64,000 nucleotides of DNA, taken from NCBI GenBank assembly GCA_963732225.1, contig CAVSYR010000002.1:310001-374000 (forward strand). The letters are read 5' to 3'. The notes below the pieces were generated by a model. The model saw nothing but the letters and a program-made list of their open reading frames with translations, ran no database searches and was not told where the DNA came from. Within the stretch, counting starts at the first letter, position 1, and each line of letters starts with the position of its first letter. A program made the translations under genes and the position numbers. Shown in pieces: positions 34,674-43,533 of the stretch. Origin of the DNA: VRUE01 sp963732225. GTDB lineage: Bacteria > Actinomycetota > Thermoleophilia > Solirubrobacterales > 70-9.

Positions 34674-36005
34674 GTGAGCCTGCCGCCGGAACCCAGCAGT
34701 TCGCCCCTGGTGCAGACTCTGCGCTGGAGCTTCCGGCCGCTGCCCTTCATGCAGGAGGCGCGGGAAAAGTACGGCGACAACTTCAGCGTCAAATTCCTCA
34801 CCTTCGAGCGGCCGATGGTGATGATCTCCGACCCGGCCGCGATCAAGGCCCTCTACATGGAGCGCTCGCACGGCCTGCCGCCGGGCCGCGACATCATCCT
34901 CACCCCAATCGTCGGCCCGCGCTCGCTGCTGGTCACCAAGGGCGCCGATCACCTCGCCCACCGCAAGCTGATGCTGCCTCCGTTCCACGGCGAGCGGATG
35001 CGCTCCTACCAGCCGCTGGTCGAGGAGATCGTCGACCGCGAGATCGACTCCTGGCCGCTCGGTGAGGAGTTCCCGATCCACCCGCGGATGCAGGCGATCA
35101 CGCTCGAGGTGATCCTCAAGGTCGTCTTCGGCGTCGCCGACGGTCCTCGCTTCGAGCGCCTGCGCACGGTCCTCACCCAAGTGCTGGAGGAGACCGCCTC
35201 GCCAGTGGCCCAATTGAGCGGCCTCGCCTCGCGCCGCTTCGGCGGTCGCGGGCCCTGGGCCAAGTTCGAAAAGCAGCTGAAGCTGGCGGACGAGCTGCTC
35301 TACGCCGAGATCGCCGAGCACCGCGCCAGCGGCGCCTACGAGGAGCGCGACGACATCCTCTCGCTGATGATGCAGGCCCGCTTCGAGGACGGCAGCGAGA
35401 TGAGCGACTCCGACCTGCGCGACCAGCTGATGACGCTGCTGCTGGCCGGCCACGAGACCACCGCGACGGCGCTGGCCTGGACTTTCGACCTGCTGCTGCG
35501 CCACGCCGGGCCGAAGCAGCGTCTGCAGGAATCGCTCGAGGCGGGCGAGGACGACTACATGCGGGCCGTGATCAGCGAGTCGCTGCGCCTGCGCCCGGTC
35601 GTGCCGCTCGCCGGCCGCCGCCTCAGCGTCGACCTCGAGACCGAGAACCTGCACCTGCCCGCAGGCACCGACGTCACCCCGGCGATCTGGCTGACCCACA
35701 CCCGCGCCGAGTCATACCCCGAGCCCTTCGCCTTCCGCCCCGAGCGCTTCCTCGAGGACGGCCCCGATACCTACGCCTGGATCCCCTTCGGCGGCGGCAT
35801 CCGCCGCTGCATCGGCGCCGCCTTCGCCGAGTTCGAGATGCGGATCGCCCTGCGCGAGGTGCTGACCCGCTGCGAGCTGCACAAGGCCAGCCCGGCGCCG
35901 GAGAAGATCGGCCGCCGCAACATCACCCTTTCGCCGCGTGCCGGCACCCCGGTTGTCGTCACCGCCCGCCACCCGGCGCGCGAGCGCAACCTGGTCCCGG
36001 CTTAA
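34674..36005 (+). CDS. Cytochrome P450
   Basis: Protein of 443 aa from GTG 34674. The I-helix oxygen-binding motif is AGHETT (258-263), the K-helix ExxR is ESLR (302-305), the PERF motif FRPERF is near 355, and the haem loop is FGGGIRRCIG with Cys379. Length and motifs resemble the CYP110/CYP4-like soluble bacterial class, often acting on fatty acids or terpenes; no N-terminal anchor is seen. No ferredoxin or reductase gene is adjacent, and the substrate is unknown. It lies in the accessory block that splits the purine genes. Confidence 0.95.
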   Translation: MSLPPEPSSSPLVQTLRWSFRPLPFMQEAREKYGDNFSVKFLTFERPMVMISDPAAIKALYMERSHGLPPGRDIILTPIVGPRSLLVTKGADHLAHRKLMLPPFHGERMRSYQPLVEEIVDREIDSWPLGEEFPIHPRMQAITLEVILKVVFGVADGPRFERLRTVLTQVLEETASPVAQLSGLASRRFGGRGPWAKFEKQLKLADELLYAEIAEHRASGAYEERDDILSLMMQARFEDGSEMSDSDLRDQLMTLLLAGHETTATALAWTFDLLLRHAGPKQRLQESLEAGEDDYMRAVISESLRLRPVVPLAGRRLSVDLETENLHLPAGTDVTPAIWLTHTRAESYPEPFAFRPERFLEDGPDTYAWIPFGGGIRRCIGAAFAEFEMRIALREVLTRCELHKASPAPEKIGRRNITLSPRAGTPVVVTARHPARERNLVPA

Positions 36006-36107
36006 CCCGGTTGGCGGATCAACTCGCCGCCCCTGCGATGGGGGCATGGCCAGCGAGGGCCATCGCTCGGATCGGCTGCGCCTTGGCAGCGTTCGAACCT
36101 TCGGCGC

Positions 36108-36648
36108 ATGCGCAAAGCGTCGCGCAAGCGGGAAGGTGAGCCGCTCACCTCTGAGGACTGGGAGGCCTATTACCGGCTGATGTCGGGTCGCTCCGGCCGT
36201 CTCTGGCTGGGCCTGCTCAGGTCACTCCCGTCGAGTCTCCGCTGCGGAATATGCGGCGCGCCTTTCGCCGGCTTCGGCAGCCGCTTGATCAAGCCCCTCG
36301 GCTACCGCCCCTCGCGCAAGAACCCGACCTTCTGCGATACCTGCATCGAGGCATCGCCCCCGGGCGAGCCCTTCGTCGAGGTTGGGATCGGCCTCGACTA
36401 CGGCGAGGCCTTCGTCGGCAACGTCGGCGAACGCTCGCTCTACGACTTCACTGCGATTGGCGACGTGTCAACGTCGCGGCGCGCCTGCAGGGCGAGGCGA
36501 AGGGCGGGGAGATCGTCGCTTCCGGGCGGGTGATCGAGCGACTCGCGGCGCCGGTGGGGGAGCGGGTGAGGTCAGCCTCAAGGGCAAGGCGGAGCCGGTG
36601 CTGGCTTACCGCGTGGCGGCCGCCGCTATGGCCGCCGAGGTCAGTTAG
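36108..36648 (+). pseudogene. Decayed adenylate/guanylate cyclase gene
   Basis: The 5' part (36108-36460) reads MRKASRKREG... with a two-CxxC module (RCGICGAPF and FCDTCIEAS) typical of the N-terminus of a cyclase family in related actinobacteria. It jumps straight to VGIGLDYGEAFVGNVGERSLYDFTAIGD, the second half of a class III cyclase domain; the metal-binding first half (FADxxG region) is missing. The frame then shifts at about 36465 (NVAARLQGEAKGGEIVASGRVIERLAAP in another frame) and again at about 36565 (GEVSLKGKAEPVLAYRVAA). At least two frameshifts plus an internal deletion make it nonfunctional unless these are sequencing errors. Confidence 0.8.
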
Positions 36649-36947
36649 CTCTTCGCTGCCGGGCGGGCAGCGGGATGCTCCTGCGCCCAGCGGGCGATCG
36701 TGCTCGAGCCGGAGATCACTTCGCCATCGTCGAGGACGAGGATCGGCACCTCGTTGGTGCCGCTCAGCCGTTTCACCTCGGCCCGGTCCTCGTCGCGGCT
36801 GCCCCAGGTCCAGGGCATCAGCCGGTAGCCGCCCATCACCTTCAGCTCGTAGGTGTAGCCGGCCGCGTCGAGCGCCTTGCCCGCCTTCGCGCACGGATGC
36901 GCGAACGCCGGCCCTGTCGTCTTCTGTCCACAGGTGTAGAGGAGCAT
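36645..36947 (-). CDS. Glutaredoxin/GST N-terminal-fold protein
   Basis: Protein of 100 aa from ATG 36947. MLLYTCGQKT, then HPCAKAGKALDAAGYTYELKVM, EVPILVLDDGEVISGSSTIARWAQEHP is the thioredoxin-fold N-domain of glutathione transferases: cis-Pro in VPILV and the SSTIARW glutathione-site motif. Only this domain is present and Cys6/Cys18 replace a CxxC, so a redox role is doubtful. It overlaps the decayed cyclase by 4 nt and lies just after hsdR. Function unknown. Confidence 0.8.
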   Translation of the reverse strand: MLLYTCGQKTTGPAFAHPCAKAGKALDAAGYTYELKVMGGYRLMPWTWGSRDEDRAEVKRLSGTNEVPILVLDDGEVISGSSTIARWAQEHPAARPAAKS

Positions 36948-37014
36948 CGCGGGAACCGTATCGTGGGTGGCCGGGGGGTTACCAGTCGGCAATCGGCCCA
37001 CTAATGGCTCACCC

Positions 37015-40000
37015 TTAGCGGTCGAGGGTGCGGAGGCCGGCGAGTAGCTCCTCGACCACACCCGTCCTCAGGGCCAACTGGCGAGTCTCCGGATGAGAGA
37101 CGAGCTGGCGAATCGCGGCCTTACGGAGGCCTTGCTCGACGTCAGTTCGCTCGCTCCAGCCCCTGAAACCAGCGACGGCGTCATACGCGTCGCCGATATT
37201 GCGCGCGGTCTCCAACAGCGTTTCGTCCTCGACGGCGGCGTTGGCACGGCGGAGAACGGCCAGCGCGACCGCCGCCGACGGGCTTAGCCCGAGCTCCTCG
37301 ACGTGCTCCTGCTCTTCGACGTGGTCACTGACCAGCTCTTCCCACTCGGCAAGCGAGGCCAGGGTCATTTTGGCCTCACGCTCCTGTTTCGCACGCAGCT
37401 TCACCAAACGCTCGGCCAGGGTTTTCGCACGCGGGTCGTCCTCCCCGCGCACTTTTATCTCGTGTACCACTGCAGCCTCGATGTCGGTTGCCTTCTCTTC
37501 CGGTGTCAGCTCGTCGCCGTCGTGCGTGAGAGTCGAGAGAAACTCGGCATCGATCGTCGCTGCGGGCAGGTCCTCGCGGATCCTGATGAAGCCGATTGCC
37601 TCCTGAACGAGCTTGCGGGTCTTGTGCCGTAGATCGTCGTGTCCGCGCCGATCGCGGCGAGTGCCGCGGGTCCAGGCGGTCCAGAGCTCGAGCAGTTCGG
37701 TGTAGCGATCGAGATGATCGGCGAGCCGAGGGTCGGGCGAGAGCACCTCGAATATCGATTGCGCCTCCCGCACCAGAGCCTCGAAGCGCTCAGCTGCCGA
37801 GGAATTATCGGCGAAGCGACGGACCAACCACAGCATGCGTCGCCGTGGCGATTCGTCGGGGGCCTCCGCCACGAGCGTCGCGGCCTCGTCGAGTACACCG
37901 TCGAAGCGTTTCACCAGGGCATCCGAGTCCTCGACCAGCCCGGCGATGTCCTCGCTGGCGAATTCGGCCAGGGCGGCACCCAGGTTCGAGAAGAGTCCCC
38001 AGTAGTCGAAAACGATGCCTGCATCCTTTTCGGGGTGGCGCCGGTTTGGCCGGTTGATCGCCTGCATCAGGGTGTGCCCGCTGAGCCCCCGGTCAAGGAA
38101 AAGCGCCCCCTCGTTCGGTACATCGAAGCCGGTGAGCAACATGTTGTTGACCACCAGCAGGCAGAGCGGATCATCCTCTCGTTTGAAGCGGGCGATGAAG
38201 TCCTTGATCGCCGCTCGGTCGGTGGCGGCGACGAATCCTTCCTCGGTCTCCTGCTCTTCGTCGCCCACGCCAGCGGGAGCGCTGCCGTAGATTCGCTCCC
38301 ATTGGGCCGCCGGGTACCAGCGACGCAGGTCAACGCCGCCCGCGCGCGGCGCGTTGTCCTTCTTCGAGCGCGACATGATCACCGCGAACTCGTCGGGCTC
38401 GAGTTGCTCGGCGAGTTGCTCGGCGAGCAGGGCGCAGGCTTCGCGGTCGACGCCCACCGCCTGCCCGACGAGACCGAGTGGCCGGATCCGCTCGCGCAAC
38501 TGGGCGACGATGTCACTCGCGACGGCGGCCACCCGCTTGGGTGCCTTGGCGACAATCTCCTCGCGCGCGGCCTGCTCGCGGAGGGAGTCGCGTTCCTCAT
38601 CCGTCAGGTGGGGAGTCAGCTCGGCAAGGCGCTGGTCCAGGTCGGTTGCGGTCGGCTGCCATTCGGCGAGCCGTGACTCGTACATCAGGGGCACCGTCGC
38701 CCCATCGGCGATCGCTTCGTCAAAGCCGTAGCGATCCAGATAGCGCTCGTACGTCCCGTCGCGAAGCTGCGGGCTGAAAGCGGCGCGAGTTGAGCGAGTG
38801 TTCTTCTCGATCGGCGTTCCGGTGAAGCCAAATAGCGACGCCCGTGGCAGCGCTTTCCGCATCCAGATCGCGAAGCGGCCGAACTGGGTGCGATGGGCCT
38901 CGTCGACAAAAGCAATCACGTCGCGGCGGTCGAGCAATCCCGCCATCTTCTCGTCGAACTTGTGCACGGTCGTCACCACCACACCCCCCGCGCGGGCATT
39001 CAGGAGCTGTCCGAGGTGGCGTCGGCTAGTGGCCGCCTCGACGCCGTTGAACTCACAGGCGGTCAGCGTCTCGTTGATTTGCTCGTCCAGCTGGGTCCGG
39101 TCGATGACGATCAGCACGGTCGGGCTGCCGAGCCCGGCGCGGATCAGCTTGCGTGCGGCGAAGACCATCGTCAGCGACTTGCCGGATCCCGTCGCGTGCC
39201 AGACGATTCCCCGGTCGAGGTCGCCGGCGACGACCCGAGTAACGATCTTGTTCGCCGCTCGGTATTGATGCGCGTGTGCCAGCTTCTTCTTCGTTACACC
39301 CTCGCGGGTCTCGAAGAGGACGAAGTTGACTGCCAGGTCGACCAGCGTGTGCGGGTGGAAGGCACCAGCGAGCGTGACCAGCATCGGGTCGCGGTCGTCC
39401 TCGGCAGTATGCGGCCAGGCATCGGTCCATTCCCGGTACCAATCGTTGTCCTCCAGTCCGGATGGGCCGACGACGGTGCCGATGCCGTTGCAGCAGCCGA
39501 CGACACTGATCTGGGCTACGAGCTGTGGTGCATCGGCCCAGTAGCCCCGCCAATCGTCGACGGCGGAGCTCAGCGGCTCACTCGTGTGCTTGTTCTCGAT
39601 GGCGCCGAGCGGAATCCCGTTGACGAGGAAGACCACGTCGAGCCGCGGCTCGCGCTGCCCACCGGTTCGGATCGCGAACTCCTCCGTGACGACGTAACGA
39701 TTACGGGTCGGTTCCCTGTCGTCGACGATCACGACATCTTGGGTTGGCTGGCTGGGCGCGGGCTTGAACGGGACCCCGTCGCGCAGCGCCCTGAGCATCT
39801 CTCGATCGGAGTTGATCCGTCGTATCCGAGCCGCCACCTCCCGTGCATCCTCAACGTCGAGCCAGGGGTTGAGGGCGATGATTGCGTCGACGAGCAGCGG
39901 CTCGACGATTGCCTCGTTGATTCGAGCCTTGCCCCGCAGCGAGTTCATCTCCGTACGCGGGATGAACTTCCAGCCCTGTCTCCGTGCAGCGGCGATCATC

Positions 40001-40044
40001 TCGCGCTGCACGTCGCCCTCGCTGGTGTGCAAAGAGCCGGTCAC
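37015..40044 (-). CDS. hsdR: Type I restriction enzyme, R (motor/nuclease) subunit
   Basis: Protein of 1009 aa from GTG 40044. Nuclease domain: Asp136 in RLDVVFLVNG and Glu150-x-Lys152 in AIENKHT. Motor: Walker A HATGSGKS (283-290), VDEAH at 380-384, then VNNMLLTGFDVP and AINRPNR in the second RecA lobe, and a C-terminal helical region for HsdM contact. It translocates and cuts unmodified DNA. Fourth-base overlap with hsdS (GTGA); the operon order is hsdM-hsdS-hsdR. Confidence 0.96.
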   Translation of the reverse strand: MTGSLHTSEGDVQREMIAAARRQGWKFIPRTEMNSLRGKARINEAIVEPLLVDAIIALNPWLDVEDAREVAARIRRINSDREMLRALRDGVPFKPAPSQPTQDVVIVDDREPTRNRYVVTEEFAIRTGGQREPRLDVVFLVNGIPLGAIENKHTSEPLSSAVDDWRGYWADAPQLVAQISVVGCCNGIGTVVGPSGLEDNDWYREWTDAWPHTAEDDRDPMLVTLAGAFHPHTLVDLAVNFVLFETREGVTKKKLAHAHQYRAANKIVTRVVAGDLDRGIVWHATGSGKSLTMVFAARKLIRAGLGSPTVLIVIDRTQLDEQINETLTACEFNGVEAATSRRHLGQLLNARAGGVVVTTVHKFDEKMAGLLDRRDVIAFVDEAHRTQFGRFAIWMRKALPRASLFGFTGTPIEKNTRSTRAAFSPQLRDGTYERYLDRYGFDEAIADGATVPLMYESRLAEWQPTATDLDQRLAELTPHLTDEERDSLREQAAREEIVAKAPKRVAAVASDIVAQLRERIRPLGLVGQAVGVDREACALLAEQLAEQLEPDEFAVIMSRSKKDNAPRAGGVDLRRWYPAAQWERIYGSAPAGVGDEEQETEEGFVAATDRAAIKDFIARFKREDDPLCLLVVNNMLLTGFDVPNEGALFLDRGLSGHTLMQAINRPNRRHPEKDAGIVFDYWGLFSNLGAALAEFASEDIAGLVEDSDALVKRFDGVLDEAATLVAEAPDESPRRRMLWLVRRFADNSSAAERFEALVREAQSIFEVLSPDPRLADHLDRYTELLELWTAWTRGTRRDRRGHDDLRHKTRKLVQEAIGFIRIREDLPAATIDAEFLSTLTHDGDELTPEEKATDIEAAVVHEIKVRGEDDPRAKTLAERLVKLRAKQEREAKMTLASLAEWEELVSDHVEEQEHVEELGLSPSAAVALAVLRRANAAVEDETLLETARNIGDAYDAVAGFRGWSERTDVEQGLRKAAIRQLVSHPETRQLALRTGVVEELLAGLRTLDR

Positions 40045-41240
40045 CGGATCACGCAGCGAGGGGGCGCGGATCGGACACCGATTACGAGATCCTCGACAAG
40101 GGCCTGGCGGACCCGAACCAGTCGATCGGCCACCGCTGTCGCACTCTGTGCTGCTTGGCGAAAGACATGGAGTCTGTCGACTATTTTCTCCTGCACTGGA
40201 AGCGGCGGAAGGACGATCTCGGTTTCAAGATACGAAGCCTGCGAGATGTTCTGCATCGAGTCGCTGGTTCCACCGGCCATCAGCTCGATGTGTTCTCGAG
40301 CAGACGGTGTTCCGATTGCCTCGATCAGAAAACGTGGGGAAACTCGACTCCTGTCCACCTCGACGCGCATCGTCTTGTCGCAGAGGAGCAGCGTCGGCTG
40401 GTCTTTCTCCGCCATGCACATGGTTCCGACAAAGACTGAGGTGTTGGCGCGGCCATACAAAAGGTCGCCCGCTCGAACCGCCTGCGACCATGGCGCCACC
40501 GTTGAGGGCAGGGTCTTTGCCTCCTCGGGCCGAAACACGCCGTCGCGAATTGCGCTCACCTTAAGCACCCCGTACTCACCCTTGGCAGGCGGGCGATCCA
40601 AGCACTTTGGGCTCTTTCCTCCCTCGATGTCGAGGACGACTTGCTCAAGAGCGACGAGCTCGCCGTCGGAGTTCTCGATGAGGGCGAGTCTCCCCGCGGC
40701 GTGGGCGGTCTGGGCGACGCTCGCCTCTTCTCTGCAGGCTTTCTCCGCCCGCATAAAGGTCTCCGCTGCGGCGACGATTGCCTGCTGCTCAACGATCGGG
40801 GGCAGCTCGACCTCCAGGTCGAGGAACTGGCCAGGTACGAGTCGGACTCGATTAGTCGAACCCTCGCTTACAAGTAGACATTCTTCCCAGAAGATCGGCC
40901 GTTTAACGTACATATCGAGGTACGCGGGAAGGCAGCGTTTGCCGTCTATGCAAAAAACGGGAAAGTCGCCGGACACAATCGCGCCATCAAGCTCAGGGGG
41001 AACGATCCCAATCCCTCCATTGCGCGCGTCGATTTTGGACACGAGTAGTTGGTTTTGCGAGATACGAAACTGTCGCTTGGTCTTGATCTCCGAACCGGGG
41101 GCAACGCGCCGAATCCGCAGGCCACGGCCCTTGATCGCCACCGTCACTTGCTCGTAGTCGACGTCATCGGCAATCTGGACCGGAGCACGCACGGGTGCCA
41201 GGATCTCGCCGAGCGTAAACGTCGTCCAGTCAGCTCCCAT
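40041..41240 (-). CDS. hsdS: Type I restriction-modification specificity subunit
   Basis: Protein of 399 aa with two target-recognition domains. TRD1 runs about 1-150, with NQLLVSKIDARNGGIGIVPPELDGAIVSGDFPVF and LDLEVELPPIVEQQAIVAAAETF ending in the conserved helix. TRD2 runs about 190-370, with AGDLLYGRANTSVFVGTMCMAE and ETEIVLPPLPVQEKIVDRLHVFRQAA. The half-repeat with helical spacers sets the bipartite recognition sequence, which cannot be predicted here. It overlaps hsdM by 11 nt. Confidence 0.95.
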   Translation of the reverse strand: MGADWTTFTLGEILAPVRAPVQIADDVDYEQVTVAIKGRGLRIRRVAPGSEIKTKRQFRISQNQLLVSKIDARNGGIGIVPPELDGAIVSGDFPVFCIDGKRCLPAYLDMYVKRPIFWEECLLVSEGSTNRVRLVPGQFLDLEVELPPIVEQQAIVAAAETFMRAEKACREEASVAQTAHAAGRLALIENSDGELVALEQVVLDIEGGKSPKCLDRPPAKGEYGVLKVSAIRDGVFRPEEAKTLPSTVAPWSQAVRAGDLLYGRANTSVFVGTMCMAEKDQPTLLLCDKTMRVEVDRSRVSPRFLIEAIGTPSAREHIELMAGGTSDSMQNISQASYLETEIVLPPLPVQEKIVDRLHVFRQAAQSATAVADRLVRVRQALVEDLVIGVRSAPPRCVIR

Positions 41241-42774
41241 CGCTGTTCCCCTCGATTTCGGTGAGCAGTCCGTCGAGCTTTTCCTCGGCCTCGCGCCGCT
41301 CGGCGCGTGCCGCGCTCAGCTCGACAATCGCCTCGGCGAGCGTTACCTGCCCACTCTCGTTGCCACTCGGACCAGCGACGTAGCGACGAGCTGTGAGGTT
41401 GTAGCGGCGCCGCGCGATCTCTTCGATCCCGATCCAGCTGGAGAAGCCGGCTTGGTCCTCATCATCCGAGAACGCCTCGGTGATCTTGTCGATGTCCTTG
41501 GGCTGGAGAACGTTCTTCGTTTCGACCCGTTCGAAGCGTTCCGAGGCGTCGACAAATAGCACCCTCTTGCGCCGGCCCTTCCGCTTCGACTTGTTGAGCA
41601 CGAGATAGCAGGCAGGAATACCAGCGCCATAGAACATTTCCTTCGGCAGCTGGATTACCGCTTCGACCAGGTCGGCTTCGACCAGTTCACGGCGAAGTGC
41701 CTCCTCGTTGCGGGCGCGGAAGAGGGCACCGTTGGGAAGTACCACTGCCATCCTTCCTCTGTCGCTTAGTGAAGCGACCATGTGTTGGACGAAGGCCATC
41801 TCGCCGTGGCGTTTAGGCGGAAGGTGTTGGATTCGCCCGAATGGGTCGCCGCCCGCCTTAAGTTTCTCGTGGCCCCAGTTTTTAGACGAAAAGGGTGGGT
41901 TCGCGATCACCAGGTCAAACTTCCGAATCGTGTTCCCTGCCAGGAAGGCCGGGGCGAAGAGCGTGTCCCCCTGTTCGATCGTCGCCGCCCCGGCGGCGCC
42001 GTGGAGGAGCATGTTCATACGCCCTATCGCCCAGGTCGTCGGCTTCAGCTCCTGCCCGAAGAGCGTTAGCGCCCGTGCCTTCTCACCTCGCAGTCGAAAC
42101 GCCTCGTCGCGCAGGTGGAGCAGCAAGCCGCCGGAGCCACAGGTCGGGTCGTAGGCAGTCGCCTCGGCCGCGGGCGCAAGTATGCGAGCGCCGAGAATGC
42201 CGACTGGGGCGGGGGTGTAGAACTCCCCGCCGGCTCTGCCTGCCTCGGCGGCGAATTTGGCAATCAGCCACTCGTAGGCCTGGCCGAGCATGTCGGCGGG
42301 AATCCGCTCGTTGGTTAGCGACCCGAGGGCGTCGAAGTGACGCACCACCTGTCGCAGGTTCTCGGGCGGTAGCGCCTTGCGGTTGTTGAAGTCCGTGTAG
42401 TCGAAGACCCCGGAGAGCTGCTCCGGGTTGGCGACTGCGATGGCCCGCAGTGCGTCGTTGAGCGCGGTGCCAAGTTCGTCGAGGTTGGTTTGGATGACCT
42501 CATCCCAAACCGCGTCGGCGGGGATGCGGAGCACGTGGTAAGCGTCGAGGTTGACCTCAATGATCTTGGTCGCCTCGTCGATTCCGCCGAGGTCCTCGAT
42601 CGCGGCGGCCGTCTCCTCCGCGTAGATGTCGCAGGCTCGCTTGAAGAAGAGCAGTGCGAGTACATAGTCGCGCTGCACCTCCACGTCAGTCAGGCCACGG
42701 AAGAGGTCCGCCGAATCCCAGAGGTGATCCTCGAGGGCCTTGAGCGTGAGGGCTTCGGTTGGATGCGCCGCCAT
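41230..42774 (-). CDS. hsdM: Type I restriction-modification DNA N6-adenine methyltransferase
   Basis: Protein of 514 aa from ATG 42774; a longer frame extends into the divergent antitoxin gene and is rejected. SAM motif I is DPTCGSGG (209-216) and the catalytic motif IV is NPPF (292-295). GEFYTPAPVG and LPNGALFRARNEEALRR are typical HsdM blocks, and the N-terminal helical bundle (TLKALEDHLWDSADLFRG) contacts HsdS. First gene of the operon; the short 33-bp gap to the divergent TA pair must hold its promoter. Confidence 0.96.
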   Translation of the reverse strand: MAAHPTEALTLKALEDHLWDSADLFRGLTDVEVQRDYVLALLFFKRACDIYAEETAAAIEDLGGIDEATKIIEVNLDAYHVLRIPADAVWDEVIQTNLDELGTALNDALRAIAVANPEQLSGVFDYTDFNNRKALPPENLRQVVRHFDALGSLTNERIPADMLGQAYEWLIAKFAAEAGRAGGEFYTPAPVGILGARILAPAAEATAYDPTCGSGGLLLHLRDEAFRLRGEKARALTLFGQELKPTTWAIGRMNMLLHGAAGAATIEQGDTLFAPAFLAGNTIRKFDLVIANPPFSSKNWGHEKLKAGGDPFGRIQHLPPKRHGEMAFVQHMVASLSDRGRMAVVLPNGALFRARNEEALRRELVEADLVEAVIQLPKEMFYGAGIPACYLVLNKSKRKGRRKRVLFVDASERFERVETKNVLQPKDIDKITEAFSDDEDQAGFSSWIGIEEIARRRYNLTARRYVAGPSGNESGQVTLAEAIVELSAARAERREAEEKLDGLLTEIEGNSDGS

Positions 42775-42807
42775 TGCGGTTGATGCTATGGGCGCCGGCG
42801 ACGTTCG

Positions 42808-43116
42808 GTGCAGGCACCCTTCCGCATAGAGGGCTACAATTGTCGCACTATCGTAGAAGTTGCGACACGAGAGCTGCGGAACAAAACCGCCGACCTGCTC
42901 AAGCGCGTCGAGGCGGGGGAGAGCATGGTGATCACCGTGCGTGGAAAGCCGGTGGCGACCCTCTCGCCGTATCGCAACGATGCGCCGAAGTGGATGCCTC
43001 GCGATGAGCTCGTTGAGCTCTTGAAGACGCACTCCGCCGATCCGGGTCTTCGCGAGGATCTCAAGCGCCTCGACGAAATGACCGACGAAGACAGGCTCAA
43101 CCGGCTATGGCAGTGA
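42808..43116 (+). CDS. Phd/YefM-type antitoxin
   Basis: Up to 102 aa from GTG 42808. The conserved part is VEVATRELRNKTADLLKRVEAGESMVITVRGKPVATLSPY, the Phd/YefM DNA-binding fold; the C-terminal tail (REDLKRLDEMTDEDRLNRLWQ) is the toxin-binding helix. Homologues usually begin near VEVATREL, but no ATG, GTG or TTG exists there in frame; a TACAAT box at 42835-42840 raises the possibility of a later, non-standard start. Overlaps the toxin by 10 nt. Confidence 0.88.
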   Translation: MQAPFRIEGYNCRTIVEVATRELRNKTADLLKRVEAGESMVITVRGKPVATLSPYRNDAPKWMPRDELVELLKTHSADPGLREDLKRLDEMTDEDRLNRLWQ

Positions 43117-43520
43117 GTCGGAAAGGCTCGCGAGGCCTTCTCGATACCTCGGTTCTCATAGCGGTCGAGCGCGGTCGACCGCTGCACACGGAGGCGATGC
43201 CCGAGACAACCGCGATCTCGGTTGTGACCAAGGCTGAGCTGCGGGTTGGCATCTTCGCCGCCGAGGATCTGGGGACGCGTGATCGCCGGCTGATGACCTT
43301 CGAGCTCGCCAACCGCATTGTCTCGCTTCCTATCGACGAGGCGGTATCGCGGTCGTGGGCACAGATGCGTGCCTATGTGCAGGCTTCCGGTCGGAAGGTG
43401 GGAGTCAACGACATGTGGATCGCCGCCACGGCGGCCGCCCATGAAATTCCGGTGCTGACCCAGGACGGAGACTTCGACGCTCTCAACGGCGTCGCTGGCC
43501 TCACCGTGATCCCGGTCTAA
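43107..43520 (+). CDS. vapC: PIN-domain ribonuclease toxin (VapC family)
   Basis: Protein of 137 aa. PIN acidic residues: Asp in GLLDTSVLIAVERG, Glu in TKAELRVGI, Asp in VNDMWIAATAAAH and Asp in LTQDGDFDAL. Paired with a Phd-type and not an AbrB-type antitoxin, unlike the pair at 16.6-17.3 kb. It stands between the hsdMSR operon and purB and may stabilise the restriction block. RNA target unknown. Confidence 0.93.
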   Translation: MAVSRKGSRGLLDTSVLIAVERGRPLHTEAMPETTAISVVTKAELRVGIFAAEDLGTRDRRLMTFELANRIVSLPIDEAVSRSWAQMRAYVQASGRKVGVNDMWIAATAAAHEIPVLTQDGDFDALNGVAGLTVIPV

Positions 43521-43533
43521 CTGGTCGGCGACC

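Noticed and set aside
36006..36107. Possible small gene between P450 and the decayed cyclase
   Set aside because: No ribosome site and no coding pattern; looks like plain intergenic DNA.
38893..41157. Open frame of 754 codons opposite hsdR and hsdS
   Set aside because: hsdR and hsdS have all their motifs on the other strand; this frame shows no domain and arises from GC codon bias.
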